Below are positions 37,969 through 46,609 of a DNA stretch of 64,000 nt, piece by piece. Within the stretch, counting starts at the first letter, position 1. Every line of letters begins with the position of its first letter. Source of the DNA: an uncultured Paracoccaceae bacterium (lineage in GTDB: Bacteria > Pseudomonadota > Alphaproteobacteria > Rhodobacterales > Rhodobacteraceae); contig CANLND010000004.1 in the NCBI GenBank assembly GCA_947492585.1, positions 1 to 64,000 of the forward strand, in the 5' to 3' direction. The notes beneath the pieces are model-generated. The model was not told the DNA's origin. It searched no databases and saw only the letters and a program-made list of their open reading frames with translations. A program made the translations under genes and the position numbers.

Positions 37969-38829
37969 TCAGTCCTCGGCCTTGGCCATATCCAGCGCCA
38001 TTTGATAGATTTTGCGGCGCGGCAACCCATGCAGTTTCGCCACAACGTCGGCTGCATCCTTCACTGAATTGTCCTTCAACGCCGCCCGCAGATCACTTTC
38101 CAAATCTGCAGCACTGACTTCAGGTGCTCGGGCGCGATCAATCAGCAGAACTATTTCCCCCTTCACCGGTTTGTCGTCTAGGCTTTGCGCCAATTCAGAC
38201 AGGGGCAAACGCCGGATCTCTTCAAACTTTTTGGTCAACTCACGACATAGGGCCGCCGGACGGTCTCCCAAAACCGCCAGCATGTCTTTGACCGATGCGG
38301 TCACCCGTTTGGGGGATTCATAAAACGCCAACGTGCCCGGAATTTCGCGCAATTCTTCCAGCCGTTTGCGCCGCGCACCGGTGGCATTGGGCAAAAAGCC
38401 CGCAAAAAAGAACGCATCCGTGGGCAATCCCGCCAGCGTCAACGCGGTCACAGCTGCCGTGGCACCGGGCGCTGCGGTCACCAAATGACCCGCTTCAGCG
38501 GCGGCGCGGCTCAGATCATAGCCCGGATCGGCAATAAGTGGCATTCCCGCCTCAGAGGCATAAGCCACGGATTTCCCTTGGGCGATGGCCTCCATCAAAC
38601 GGTTACGAATGCCTTCTCCACTGTGATCATGGTAGGCGACCACCTGCCGACCATTCAACGGAACACCGTGAATTTCCAATAACTTACGCAAAGATCGCGT
38701 GTCCTCTGCCGCGATCAGATCGGCGGCGGCAAAAATGTCGAGCGCCCGCAGTGTGATGTCACGCGCGGTGCCGATGGGCGTTGCAACAAAATATAAACCT
38801 GGCTGCAAACGGATGTTCTTGTGATTCAA
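37969..38829 (-). CDS. rsmI: 16S rRNA (cytidine(1402)-2'-O)-methyltransferase
   Basis: SAM-dependent tetrapyrrole-methylase-fold enzyme of 286 aa that methylates C1402 of 16S rRNA. Motifs: LYFVATPIGTARDITLRALDIFAAADLIAAEDTRS at the N-terminus, YHDHSGEGIRNRL, SEAGMPLIADPGYDLSRAA, and PGATAAVTALTLAGLPTDAFFFAGFLP. It is divergent from the LpoA-like gene with about 86 bp between start codons and leads the rsmI-yraN-gshB run. Confidence 0.95.
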   Translation of the reverse strand: MNHKNIRLQPGLYFVATPIGTARDITLRALDIFAAADLIAAEDTRSLRKLLEIHGVPLNGRQVVAYHDHSGEGIRNRLMEAIAQGKSVAYASEAGMPLIADPGYDLSRAAAEAGHLVTAAPGATAAVTALTLAGLPTDAFFFAGFLPNATGARRKRLEELREIPGTLAFYESPKRVTASVKDMLAVLGDRPAALCRELTKKFEEIRRLPLSELAQSLDDKPVKGEIVLLIDRARAPEVSAADLESDLRAALKDNSVKDAADVVAKLHGLPRRKIYQMALDMAKAED

Positions 38830-38915
38830 CTCTGGACCCGCCTTGTCGGTCGTTTATTATCCTGCTTTGAACCCAACACGGCGCAGCGCGTCGGATTATG
38901 GAGCATCAAGTCATT

Positions 38916-40085
38916 ATGTTTGCTGTTTTCAGAAACGCCCGCAAGGCCGCATGTGCCGCAGCGGTCGCGATTTCCTCGCTTGCCCTCGTCGCCTGTGAAC
39001 CTGTTTCCCTGTCGACCGGCCCCACGATCAACACCTCAAAGCCGGTTCCGGTTGCGCTGTTGGTGCCGCGAGGCTCGTCCAAACAGGGCGATGCGATCAT
39101 GGCACAAAACCTTGAAAACGCCGCGCGTATGGCGATGGCCGATCTACAGGGCGTGCAAATCGACCTGCGCGTTTATGATACCGCTGGCGTGCCCGCCACT
39201 GCCGCCTCGGCGGCGACGCAAGCGGTAAATGATGGCGCCCGCATTATTCTTGGCCCCGTGTATGCCGAAGCTGCCAATGCTGCAGGTTTAGCCGCTGCGC
39301 AGCGCGGTGTGAACGTGCTGGCCTTTTCCAACAATACAGCCATTGCAGGCGGCAATGTCTACATTCTGGGGCCAACCTTTGACAACACCGCCCGGCGGTT
39401 GACCAAATTCGCCGCAGCGCAAGGCAAATCCAAACTCTTGGTGGTCAGCGGTGATGATGCGGCAGGTTTGGCAGGTCGGGATGCGATCAACCGCGCGGCG
39501 TCACGCTCTGGCGCCTCCGTCGCAGGATCGGTCAGCTATCAACTGTCGCAACAGGGCGTGATCAACGCAATCCCAGTGATCCGCAACGCCGCAGGCAAAG
39601 GCGCGAATGCGGTGTTCATGACAGCCACAACCGCGGGCGCGCTGCCGCTGTTGACGCAGCTGTTGCCCGAAGCAGGCGTGCGCCCGTCACAATACCAATA
39701 CATCGGCCTGACCCGGTGGGACATTCCCCAGCAGACACTGGCGTTGCCCGGCGTACAAGGCGGCTGGTTTGCGCTGCCTGATCCGATAAAAGGCCAGCAA
39801 TTCCGCCAACGCTACACCGCAACGTATGGCGACGCCCCACTGCCCATTGGCGGGCTGGCCTATGATGGTATCGCAGCCATCGGTGCGCTGGTCGCGGCTG
39901 GCAATTCCGAAGCGCTGACCGGTGCGGCACTCACGCAGGGCGCAGGTTTTCAGGGCACTGGCGGGGTCTTCCGCCTGCGTCCAGATGGCACCAATGACCG
40001 CGGGCTTGCGGTTGCCACAATCCAAGACAAGAAAGTTGTGATCCTTGACCCTGCCCCCACCAGCTTTGCCGGAGTCGGCTTCTGA
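38916..40085 (+). CDS. penicillin-binding protein activator, LpoA-like lipoprotein
   Basis: Lipoprotein of 389 aa. The signal peptide ends at a lipobox (LVAC, lipidated Cys27), followed by a periplasmic-binding-protein-like domain: VALLVPRGSSKQGDAIMAQNLENAARMAM, ARIILGPVYAEAANAAG, NVYILGPTFDNTARRLTKF. LpoA proteins activate class A penicillin-binding proteins in other bacteria; here that is inferred from fold and from the rsmI-yraN neighbourhood. Start at ATG 38916 gives a normal lipoprotein signal; upstream ATG 38898 is weaker. The 3' end overlaps the proposed start of glnD. Confidence 0.85.
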   Translation: MFAVFRNARKAACAAAVAISSLALVACEPVSLSTGPTINTSKPVPVALLVPRGSSKQGDAIMAQNLENAARMAMADLQGVQIDLRVYDTAGVPATAASAATQAVNDGARIILGPVYAEAANAAGLAAAQRGVNVLAFSNNTAIAGGNVYILGPTFDNTARRLTKFAAAQGKSKLLVVSGDDAAGLAGRDAINRAASRSGASVAGSVSYQLSQQGVINAIPVIRNAAGKGANAVFMTATTAGALPLLTQLLPEAGVRPSQYQYIGLTRWDIPQQTLALPGVQGGWFALPDPIKGQQFRQRYTATYGDAPLPIGGLAYDGIAAIGALVAAGNSEALTGAALTQGAGFQGTGGVFRLRPDGTNDRGLAVATIQDKKVVILDPAPTSFAGVGF

Positions 40086-42873
40086 TCTGCGGCCGCAAAC
40101 CTCAGTCCAAATTCCCAAAACTCAGGCGTCGCTTCTGCTGGCGCCTGAACTGATTATTGATGTTCCGACGTTACAGGCTGACATTCGTGTCCTAGCACAA
40201 GACAAGGCCGGACCAGACCTGCGCAGCGCAGTTGTCCAGTTGCTCCGCAGTGCCAATACAAACGGCCGCGGTGCAATTGCTGAGGCCTTTGCTAAAACCC
40301 CGTGGGAAGCACAGGCCCTCACTCGGTCCTACAGTTTTCTAACCGACGGGATACTCACCGTTGCTCTGTTCACCGCCCAAGAACTGATCCATCCGCTGTC
40401 CAATCCCACCCGCGGTGAGCGCATTGCGGTGATGGCTGTGGGCGGCTATGGCCGCGGTGAAATGGCACCGTTTTCCGACGTCGACCTGCTGTTTCTCACG
40501 CCTTACAAAATCACGGCTTGGGCCGAGAGCGTGATCGAAACAATGCTGTATATCCTGTGGGATCTGCGGCTCAAGGTTGGGCACTCGAGCCGCACCATCA
40601 AAGATTGCATTCGTCTGGGCGCCGAAGACTACACCATCTGCACGGCCATGCTGGAGCATCGTTTTCTGGGCGGAGACGCGCCTTTGGCCCAAGAGTTAGA
40701 GGAACGCCTGAACGCTGAACTGTTCAGCCAGAACGCCCGCGAGTTTGTTGACGCCAAACTGTCCGAACGTGAAATCCGCCATGAAAAGCACGGCCAGCGA
40801 TACATGGTGGAACCCAACGTCAAAGAGGGCAAAGGCGGATTGCGTGATTTGCAATCGTTGTTTTGGATCGCCAAATATCTGTATCGTGTCACCACCGTTG
40901 CCGAATTGGTCGATCTCGGCATTTTTCGCCCGGAAGAGTTTGAATTTTTTGCCAAGGCCGAAAATTTTCTTTGGGCCGTGCGGGGGCATCTGCATCTGGT
41001 AGCAGGCCGCGCCACGGAGCAGCTCAGCTTTGATCTACAGGTCGAAGTGGCCAATCGGTTGGGGTATCGAAATACAGCCGGGCGGCGTGGCGTAGAACTG
41101 TTCATGCAGGACTATTTCCGCCATGCGACACGCGTTGGCGATGTCACCCGCATTTTGTTGACCAAACTGGAAGAAAGCCAACAAAAGGCGGACCCCCTGC
41201 TGCAGCGTATTTTCCGCCGCAAGAAACAGGTAAAACCGGGCTATAAGGTTGTCCACAATCGCCTGCATATCAGCGATGAAGAAAGCTTTTTCGCCGACTA
41301 TCTAAACCTGCTGCGGATCTTCGAAGAAGCCTTGCGCACTGGGATGCTGATCCATGCCGATGCAATGCGGATGATCACCGCACACCTGCATCTGATCAAC
41401 GATAACATGCGCAACAACCGCGAAGCGCAGCGCATTTTCCTGGATCTTTTGGTCAAACACGGCAACCCTGAACGCGCTCTGCGCCGGATGAACGAACTTG
41501 GCGTGCTGTCTGCGTTTGTGCCCGAATTTCAGCCCATTGTAGCGATGATGCAGTTCAATATGTATCACTCCTACACCGTGGACGAACACACCATTCAGGT
41601 CATCGCAAACTTTGATCACATCGAACGCGGTGATCTGGAGGACGAGCTCCCGCTGTCCTCAGAAATTCTGCGCAAAGGCCTGAACCGCAAGGTGCTGATG
41701 GTGGCCATGCTGCTGCATGATATCGGCAAAGGCCGCGAGCAGGATCATTCGATCCTAGGCGCCAAGATCGCGCGCAAAGTGGCGCCGCGTTTGGGCCTAA
41801 ACAAAGCCGACAGCGAAACCGTAGAATGGTTGGTCCGCTATCACCTGCTGATGTCGGACATGGCGCAAAAACGCGACATCTCTGATCCACGCACCGTGCG
41901 TGACTTTGCCAAAGCGGTGCAAACAGTGAAGCGCCTGGATCTGCTACTGTTGCTGACAGTTTGTGACATTCGTGGCGTTGGCCCGGACACCTGGAACAAT
42001 TGGAAGGCTACGCTGCTGCGCAATCTCTATGCGCAGACACGCGCCGCGCTGGAAAATGGCATGGAAGCCTTGAACCGAGAACATCGAGGCACCGAAGCGA
42101 AAAAGCACCTGCGAGCCGCGCTGCCCAGCTGGTCCAAAGCTGAGTTGAAGCGCGAAACCGCGCGCCACTACGCCCCCTATTGGCAGGGGTTGCAGGTCTC
42201 GGCCCATGTGGATTTTGCACAAATGCTGCGCGAGCTGGACGCCCGCAAAGACGAGGGCACCGTGCAAATCCGTTTGCATCCAGATGAAGACCGGGACGCA
42301 ACCCGTGCCTGTTTTGCCATGCCAGATCACCCCGGCATTTTTGCCCGCGTGGCCGGGGCGCTTGCTCTGGTTGGGGCGAATGTCGTCGATGCGCGTTCTT
42401 ACACGACAAAAGACGGCTACGTCACCGACGCCTTCTGGATTCAGGATGCCGACGGACACCCCTTTGAAGTGGCCCGCCTGCCGCGTCTCAGCCAAATGAT
42501 CGACAAAACGCTCAAAGGTGAAGTGATCGCACGCGATGCGCTGAAATCCCGCGACAAGATCAAAAAACGCGAACGCGCCTTTAAAGTGCCGACCCATATC
42601 ACCTTTGATAATGATGGGTCCGAAATCTACACCATCATCGAGGTCGATACCCGGGATCGCCCCGGACTGTTGTATGATCTGGCCCGCACATTGGCCGATT
42701 TGAACGTCTATGTCGCCAATGCTGTGATCGTGACCTATGGCGAACAAGTGGTCGATACCTTCTATGTAAAGGACATGTTTGGGCTGAAATACTACTCAGA
42801 GTCCAAACAACGCACCTTGGAAAAGAAACTGCGCGAAGCCCTCTCGGCTGGCGTAAAACGAGCCCAGACATGA
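40045..42873 (+). CDS. glnD: [protein-PII] uridylyltransferase / uridylyl-removing enzyme
   Basis: Nitrogen-status sensor of about 942 aa that uridylylates PII when glutamine is low and deuridylylates it when glutamine is high. Nucleotidyltransferase domain: AVGGYGRGEMAPFSDVDLLFL (about residue 135). HD domain: MLLHDIGKGREQDHS. Two C-terminal ACT domains bind glutamine (from about 755 and 860). The start is uncertain: TTG 40045 overlaps the preceding gene by about 40 bases, TTG 40066 is an alternative, and no ATG precedes the conserved part. It is followed by murJ with a 4-base overlap. Confidence 0.94.
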   Translation: MTLPPPALPESASDLRPQTSVQIPKTQASLLLAPELIIDVPTLQADIRVLAQDKAGPDLRSAVVQLLRSANTNGRGAIAEAFAKTPWEAQALTRSYSFLTDGILTVALFTAQELIHPLSNPTRGERIAVMAVGGYGRGEMAPFSDVDLLFLTPYKITAWAESVIETMLYILWDLRLKVGHSSRTIKDCIRLGAEDYTICTAMLEHRFLGGDAPLAQELEERLNAELFSQNAREFVDAKLSEREIRHEKHGQRYMVEPNVKEGKGGLRDLQSLFWIAKYLYRVTTVAELVDLGIFRPEEFEFFAKAENFLWAVRGHLHLVAGRATEQLSFDLQVEVANRLGYRNTAGRRGVELFMQDYFRHATRVGDVTRILLTKLEESQQKADPLLQRIFRRKKQVKPGYKVVHNRLHISDEESFFADYLNLLRIFEEALRTGMLIHADAMRMITAHLHLINDNMRNNREAQRIFLDLLVKHGNPERALRRMNELGVLSAFVPEFQPIVAMMQFNMYHSYTVDEHTIQVIANFDHIERGDLEDELPLSSEILRKGLNRKVLMVAMLLHDIGKGREQDHSILGAKIARKVAPRLGLNKADSETVEWLVRYHLLMSDMAQKRDISDPRTVRDFAKAVQTVKRLDLLLLLTVCDIRGVGPDTWNNWKATLLRNLYAQTRAALENGMEALNREHRGTEAKKHLRAALPSWSKAELKRETARHYAPYWQGLQVSAHVDFAQMLRELDARKDEGTVQIRLHPDEDRDATRACFAMPDHPGIFARVAGALALVGANVVDARSYTTKDGYVTDAFWIQDADGHPFEVARLPRLSQMIDKTLKGEVIARDALKSRDKIKKRERAFKVPTHITFDNDGSEIYTIIEVDTRDRPGLLYDLARTLADLNVYVANAVIVTYGEQVVDTFYVKDMFGLKYYSESKQRTLEKKLREALSAGVKRAQT

Positions 42874-44414
42874 AACCAATAAAATTGATGTCCGGCTTTA
42901 TGACCGTCGGATTTTGGACGCTCGCCAGTCGCGTGCTGGGGTTTCTGCGTGAAATCCTGATCACGGCCTACATCGGCCCCGGCCCTTTGATGGATGCCTT
43001 TGTGGCGGCCTTCCGCCTCCCCAATATGTTTCGCCGTTTCTTTGCCGAAGGCGCGTTTAATGCGGCCTTTGTGCCTGCCTTTGCCAAACGGTTAGAGAGT
43101 GGCGACAACCCGCAGGGCTTTGCCCAGGATGCGTTCAACTGGCTGGCGGCTTCGGTCCTTGTTCTGGTGGCGCTTGGCATGATTTTCATGCCTGCATTGG
43201 TCTGGATCACCGCCAGTGGGTTTGCGGGTGATGCGCGCTTTGACATGGCGGTGGGGTATGGGAAAATCGCCTTTCCCTATATTCTGTGCATGTCATTGGC
43301 GGCGCTGTTTTCCGGTGTTTTAAACGCCACCGGCCGTTTCGCCGCCGCCGCCGCCGCGCCGGTATTGCTAAACATTTTCACCTGCGTCGCCATGGTTGCC
43401 GGAGCGATGCTCGGCGGTGCGGTGATCGACTGGTTGATCTGGACTATCCCCGTGGCGGGTGTGGCACAGCTGGCGCTGGTCTGGATTGCCGCTGATCGTG
43501 CGGGCATTCGATTGCGCCCCGGCCTGCCCCGTCCCAGCCCCGAAATGGGAAAATTGCTGCGTGTCGCCCTGCCTGCGGCATTGGCTATGGGCGTCACCCA
43601 GATCAACCTTGTGGTGGGACAATTGGCGGCCTCTGACATTGCGGGCGCGGTCAGTTGGCTGTTTGTCGCAGACCGCCTATATCAGCTGCCCCTTGGAGTG
43701 ATCGGCATTGCCATTGGCATCGTCCTGTTGCCGGATCTGTCCCGCCGCCTGCGCGCCGATGACACGACAGGCGCGCGCAATGCCTATTCCCGTGCAGGCG
43801 AGTTTTCTCTGCTGTTCACCCTCCCCTCAACCGCAGCCTTTATCGCCATTCCGCTGCCGCTGGTCTCGGTGCTGTATGAACGCGGCGCAACCACAGCCAC
43901 CGATACGCAGGCCATTGCACTGGCGGTGGCCATCTACGGCGTCGGTCTGCCTGCCTTTGTGCTGCAAAAAGTGCTGCAACCCTTGTATTTCGCCCGCGAA
44001 GACACCCGCAGCCCATTTCGCTTTGCGCTGGTGGCCATGGTGATTAACGCAGGCCTTGCGCTGGGGCTGAAGCCGATGCTGGGCTGGATATCCCCCGCCA
44101 TTGCCGCCACCGCGGCAGGTTGGGCAATGGTGGCTCTGCTATGGTTAGGCTCCCTGAAAATGGGTGACGTCGCCCGGTTTGATCAACGTTTTTGGTCGCG
44201 CAGCCTGCGCATCACAGCTGCCTCGGCGATTATGGGCGGTGCGGTCTTTGCAGTCTTTCAGACGTTCGAACCGTGGTTCTACACCGACAGCTGGCGTTAT
44301 CTGGCCCTTTTGTTGCTGATCTTCCTTGGCGCGATTGTCTATTTCAGCGTGGCACAAGCAATCGGTGCCGTGCGTCTGGGCGATCTGAAATCGTCAATGC
44401 GCCGCGCGCGCTAA
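42870..44414 (+). CDS. murJ: murein biosynthesis integral membrane protein MurJ
   Basis: Lipid II flippase of the MOP superfamily (514 aa) with about 14 membrane helices. The N-terminus TVGFWTLASRVLGFLREILITAYIGPGPLMDAFVAAFRLPNMFRRFFAEGAFNAAFVPAF is highly typical, and VAIYGVGLPAFVLQKVLQPLYFAREDTR is seen later. Its ATG overlaps the glnD stop by 4 bases, a common glnD-murJ pairing in alphaproteobacteria. A strong terminator follows. Confidence 0.96.
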   Translation: MKPIKLMSGFMTVGFWTLASRVLGFLREILITAYIGPGPLMDAFVAAFRLPNMFRRFFAEGAFNAAFVPAFAKRLESGDNPQGFAQDAFNWLAASVLVLVALGMIFMPALVWITASGFAGDARFDMAVGYGKIAFPYILCMSLAALFSGVLNATGRFAAAAAAPVLLNIFTCVAMVAGAMLGGAVIDWLIWTIPVAGVAQLALVWIAADRAGIRLRPGLPRPSPEMGKLLRVALPAALAMGVTQINLVVGQLAASDIAGAVSWLFVADRLYQLPLGVIGIAIGIVLLPDLSRRLRADDTTGARNAYSRAGEFSLLFTLPSTAAFIAIPLPLVSVLYERGATTATDTQAIALAVAIYGVGLPAFVLQKVLQPLYFAREDTRSPFRFALVAMVINAGLALGLKPMLGWISPAIAATAAGWAMVALLWLGSLKMGDVARFDQRFWSRSLRITAASAIMGGAVFAVFQTFEPWFYTDSWRYLALLLLIFLGAIVYFSVAQAIGAVRLGDLKSSMRRAR

Positions 44415-44421
44415 ACAATAA

Positions 44422-44452
44422 AAAGAGCGCCAGCGGTTGCGCGGCGCTCTTT
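44422..44452. terminator. terminator between murJ and rhomboid-like gene
   Basis: AAAGAGCGCC and GGCGCTCTTT form a 10-bp perfect stem, preceded by A and followed by ATC; it works in both directions and lies between two convergent genes. Confidence 0.88.
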
Positions 44453-44509
44453 ATCATCATGTTGATATACCACCGGGGCAGCTGCCAGCCGCGCGCCGCC
44501 CGCCCAAGA

Positions 44510-45196
44510 CTAGTCGCGCCGAATGCGTGACCGGATGCGCGCCCAACCGCCCGGCACCAGGAAAAACGACAGACCAAACCCGGTGGCAAAGCCCCCCAAA
44601 TCCGCGACCCAATCAGGACGACCACCAAAAATCAGCCCAAACAACAGCTGGATCCCCATCAACATGGCAATCAGCGAAAACGCCCGCGACTGCTGTTCAC
44701 CGATCTGCGCGAGGGATGTCCACAACACAAACGTATAGGCCCCAATCAAACCATAGACCGCCGGGAACCCACCAATCAGCGGATATTGCCCACCAACGAC
44801 CAGCGCATAAACCACCGCGCCCGACACGCCCGACAGAACAAAGATCACCAACATCGCCAGCTCACCAAACAGTTCTGCGACCATTTTTCCCAAAGCCAGC
44901 AGAAACACGCAGACAAAAATGGCTTGGGTGAAACTGCCATGCACAAACATATAGGTCACTGTGCGCATCAGGTGTTCGCTGGGCCATTGGCCAGTGTCCC
45001 ACATCCACCAAAAGATTTCAGGGCTAAAACTGTAGGTCTGTTGTGCGTCCAATCGCCAGCCAATCGCCTCGGGGCCGCCGACAATGCCACGCGCGCCAAG
45101 CCCAAGAACACATTCGATCCCAATCAAAAACAGCGCCAAGGCCACCACCACGGGTGGTAGCGAATTGAACGGGGATTGCGGCTCGGTTTCACTCAT
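44510..45196 (-). CDS. rhomboid-like membrane protein lacking catalytic residues
   Basis: Polytopic membrane protein (228 aa) with six hydrophobic segments and rhomboid-fold features: a WPSEHLMRTVTYMFVHGSFTQAIFV segment resembling the rhomboid HxxxN region, GGFPAVYGLIGAYTF where active rhomboids have GxSGA, and DWVADLGGFATGFGLSFF where they have HLGG. The nucleophile Ser is Pro and the general-base His is Asp, so it is probably an inactive rhomboid (iRhom/derlin-like role). The same substitution appears, as I recall, in close relatives. It is divergent from trpS. Confidence 0.82.
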   Translation of the reverse strand: MSETEPQSPFNSLPPVVVALALFLIGIECVLGLGARGIVGGPEAIGWRLDAQQTYSFSPEIFWWMWDTGQWPSEHLMRTVTYMFVHGSFTQAIFVCVFLLALGKMVAELFGELAMLVIFVLSGVSGAVVYALVVGGQYPLIGGFPAVYGLIGAYTFVLWTSLAQIGEQQSRAFSLIAMLMGIQLLFGLIFGGRPDWVADLGGFATGFGLSFFLVPGGWARIRSRIRRD

Positions 45197-45311
45197 GGTT
45201 CTGCTCCTTGATCTGCACCCTTAGAAGACACTGACGCCCCCATGGTTGACGATGCGATGCGCCATGGGTAAGCGACTGGAGTGCATTTATCCAGACGGGA
45301 GATTTCAAGGC

Positions 45312-46340
45312 ATGAGCGAAACCAGCTTCACCCCCCGCGTTTTTTCGGGCATCCAGCCTTCGGGCAACCTGCACCTGGGCAACTACCTGGGCGCCTTGAA
45401 GCGATTTGTGGACTGGCAAGCCAAAGATGTCGAAAGCATCTACTGCATGGTGGACCTGCATGCGATCACCGTCTGGCAGGATCCCAAGGATCTGCAAAAA
45501 TCGACGCGTGAGCTGTGCGCGGGCTTTATTGCAGCAGGCCTTGATCCCGAAAAATCGATCCTGATCAACCAGTCTCAGGTGCCTGAGCACGCGCAACTGG
45601 CGTGGATCTTCAACTGCGTCGCCCGTATGGGCTGGATGCAGCGGATGACACAATGGAAGGACAAGGCAGGTAAGAACGCACAAAACGCCTCGTTGGGTCT
45701 GTTTGCTTATCCCGCGTTGATGGCGGCGGACATTCTGACCTATCACGCCACCCATGTGCCCGTGGGCGAGGACCAGAAACAACATCTGGAACTGGCACGT
45801 GACATCGCGACCAAGTTCAACCACGACTACGGTGTTGATTTCTTCCCCATCCCCGAACCCGTCATCGAAGGGGCCGGCACCCGCGTGATGTCCTTGCGCG
45901 ATGGATCCAAAAAAATGTCCAAATCAGACGTTTCAGATGCCAGCCGCATCAACCTGACGGATGATGCAGACACCATCGCCAAAAAAATCCGCAAGGCCAA
46001 AACAGACCCCGACGCGCTACCCTCTGAGGCCAAAGGCCTGGAAGAGCGCCCCGAGGCGCGCAATCTGGTCAACATCTACGCAGCCCTGAATGGCCAGTCA
46101 GTGGATCAGGTTCTGGCAGATGTCGGTGGCAAACAGTTCTCGGAGTTCAAACCAATGCTGGCTGAACTGGCAGTGGCCAAGATGTCCCCGATCACCACGG
46201 AAATGTCGCGTCTGATGGAAAACCAAGACGAGATTGACAAGATTTTGACCCGTGGTTCTGAACGCGCCCGCGAAATCACCACTCCGATCCTGCGCAAGAC
46301 CTATGACATCGTTGGCATGGTGCCACCTGTCGCACGATAA
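45312..46340 (+). CDS. trpS: tryptophan--tRNA ligase
   Basis: Class Ic aminoacyl-tRNA synthetase (342 aa). [20 protein letters not shown] holds the HIGH-type motif, and SKKMSKSD is the KMSKS loop, with [16 protein letters not shown] just before. The start at ATG 45312 (MSETSFTPR) gives a conserved N-terminus; an in-frame ATG at 45246 overlaps the divergent promoter region and is disfavoured. A strong terminator follows at 46364. Confidence 0.95.
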   Translation: MSETSFTPRVFSGIQPSGNLHLGNYLGALKRFVDWQAKDVESIYCMVDLHAITVWQDPKDLQKSTRELCAGFIAAGLDPEKSILINQSQVPEHAQLAWIFNCVARMGWMQRMTQWKDKAGKNAQNASLGLFAYPALMAADILTYHATHVPVGEDQKQHLELARDIATKFNHDYGVDFFPIPEPVIEGAGTRVMSLRDGSKKMSKSDVSDASRINLTDDADTIAKKIRKAKTDPDALPSEAKGLEERPEARNLVNIYAALNGQSVDQVLADVGGKQFSEFKPMLAELAVAKMSPITTEMSRLMENQDEIDKILTRGSERAREITTPILRKTYDIVGMVPPVAR

Positions 46341-46363
46341 GGTGCATCAGGTGCTGGAAATTT

Positions 46364-46399
46364 AAAATGCCGCGTCCTGAACAGGATGCGGCATTTTTT
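46364..46399 (+). terminator. rho-independent terminator of trpS
   Basis: A long stem (AAAATGCCGC.TCCT against AGGA.GCGGCATTTT, one G-T pair) around GAAC, ending in a T6 run. It separates trpS from the tRNA gene. Confidence 0.9.
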
Positions 46400-46532
46400 A
46401 CAACTGCACTGAACCTGTTGATAACATGTGGACTTCTCTATCTCCGCAAGAAAACGCACTCAAAACACATTTTCTTTGCATTTCCGGCTTGACCCTACAG
46501 CGCGGAAGCCGTAAATCGCCTCCACACAGTGT

Positions 46533-46609
46533 GGCGGAGTAGCTCAGCTGGTTAGAGCAGCGGAATCATAATCCGCGTGTCGGGGGTTCAAGTCCCTCCT
46601 CCGCTACCA
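46533..46609 (+). tRNA. tRNA-Met (anticodon CAU)
   Basis: Cloverleaf sequence of 77 nt including an encoded CCA. Acceptor GGCGGAG pairs with CTCCGCT (final G-U). D-arm GCTCAGCTGGTTAGAGC. The anticodon stem GCGGA/TCCGC encloses the loop ATCATAA with CAT at the anticodon. T-arm GGGGGTTCAAGTCCCTC. The G-U first pair and C-rich pattern fit elongator tRNA-Met as usual in alphaproteobacteria; tRNA-Ile2 (lysidine-modified CAU) cannot be fully excluded. Its last part is the attachment site of the inserted element, so the 3' end from 46598 is shared with the element. Confidence 0.92.

Noticed and set aside
46533-46609. tRNA-Ile2 as an alternative identity
   Set aside because: CAU anticodon is shared, but the overall sequence, including the acceptor and T-arms, fits elongator tRNA-Met as seen in alphaproteobacteria. 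Not fully excluded.
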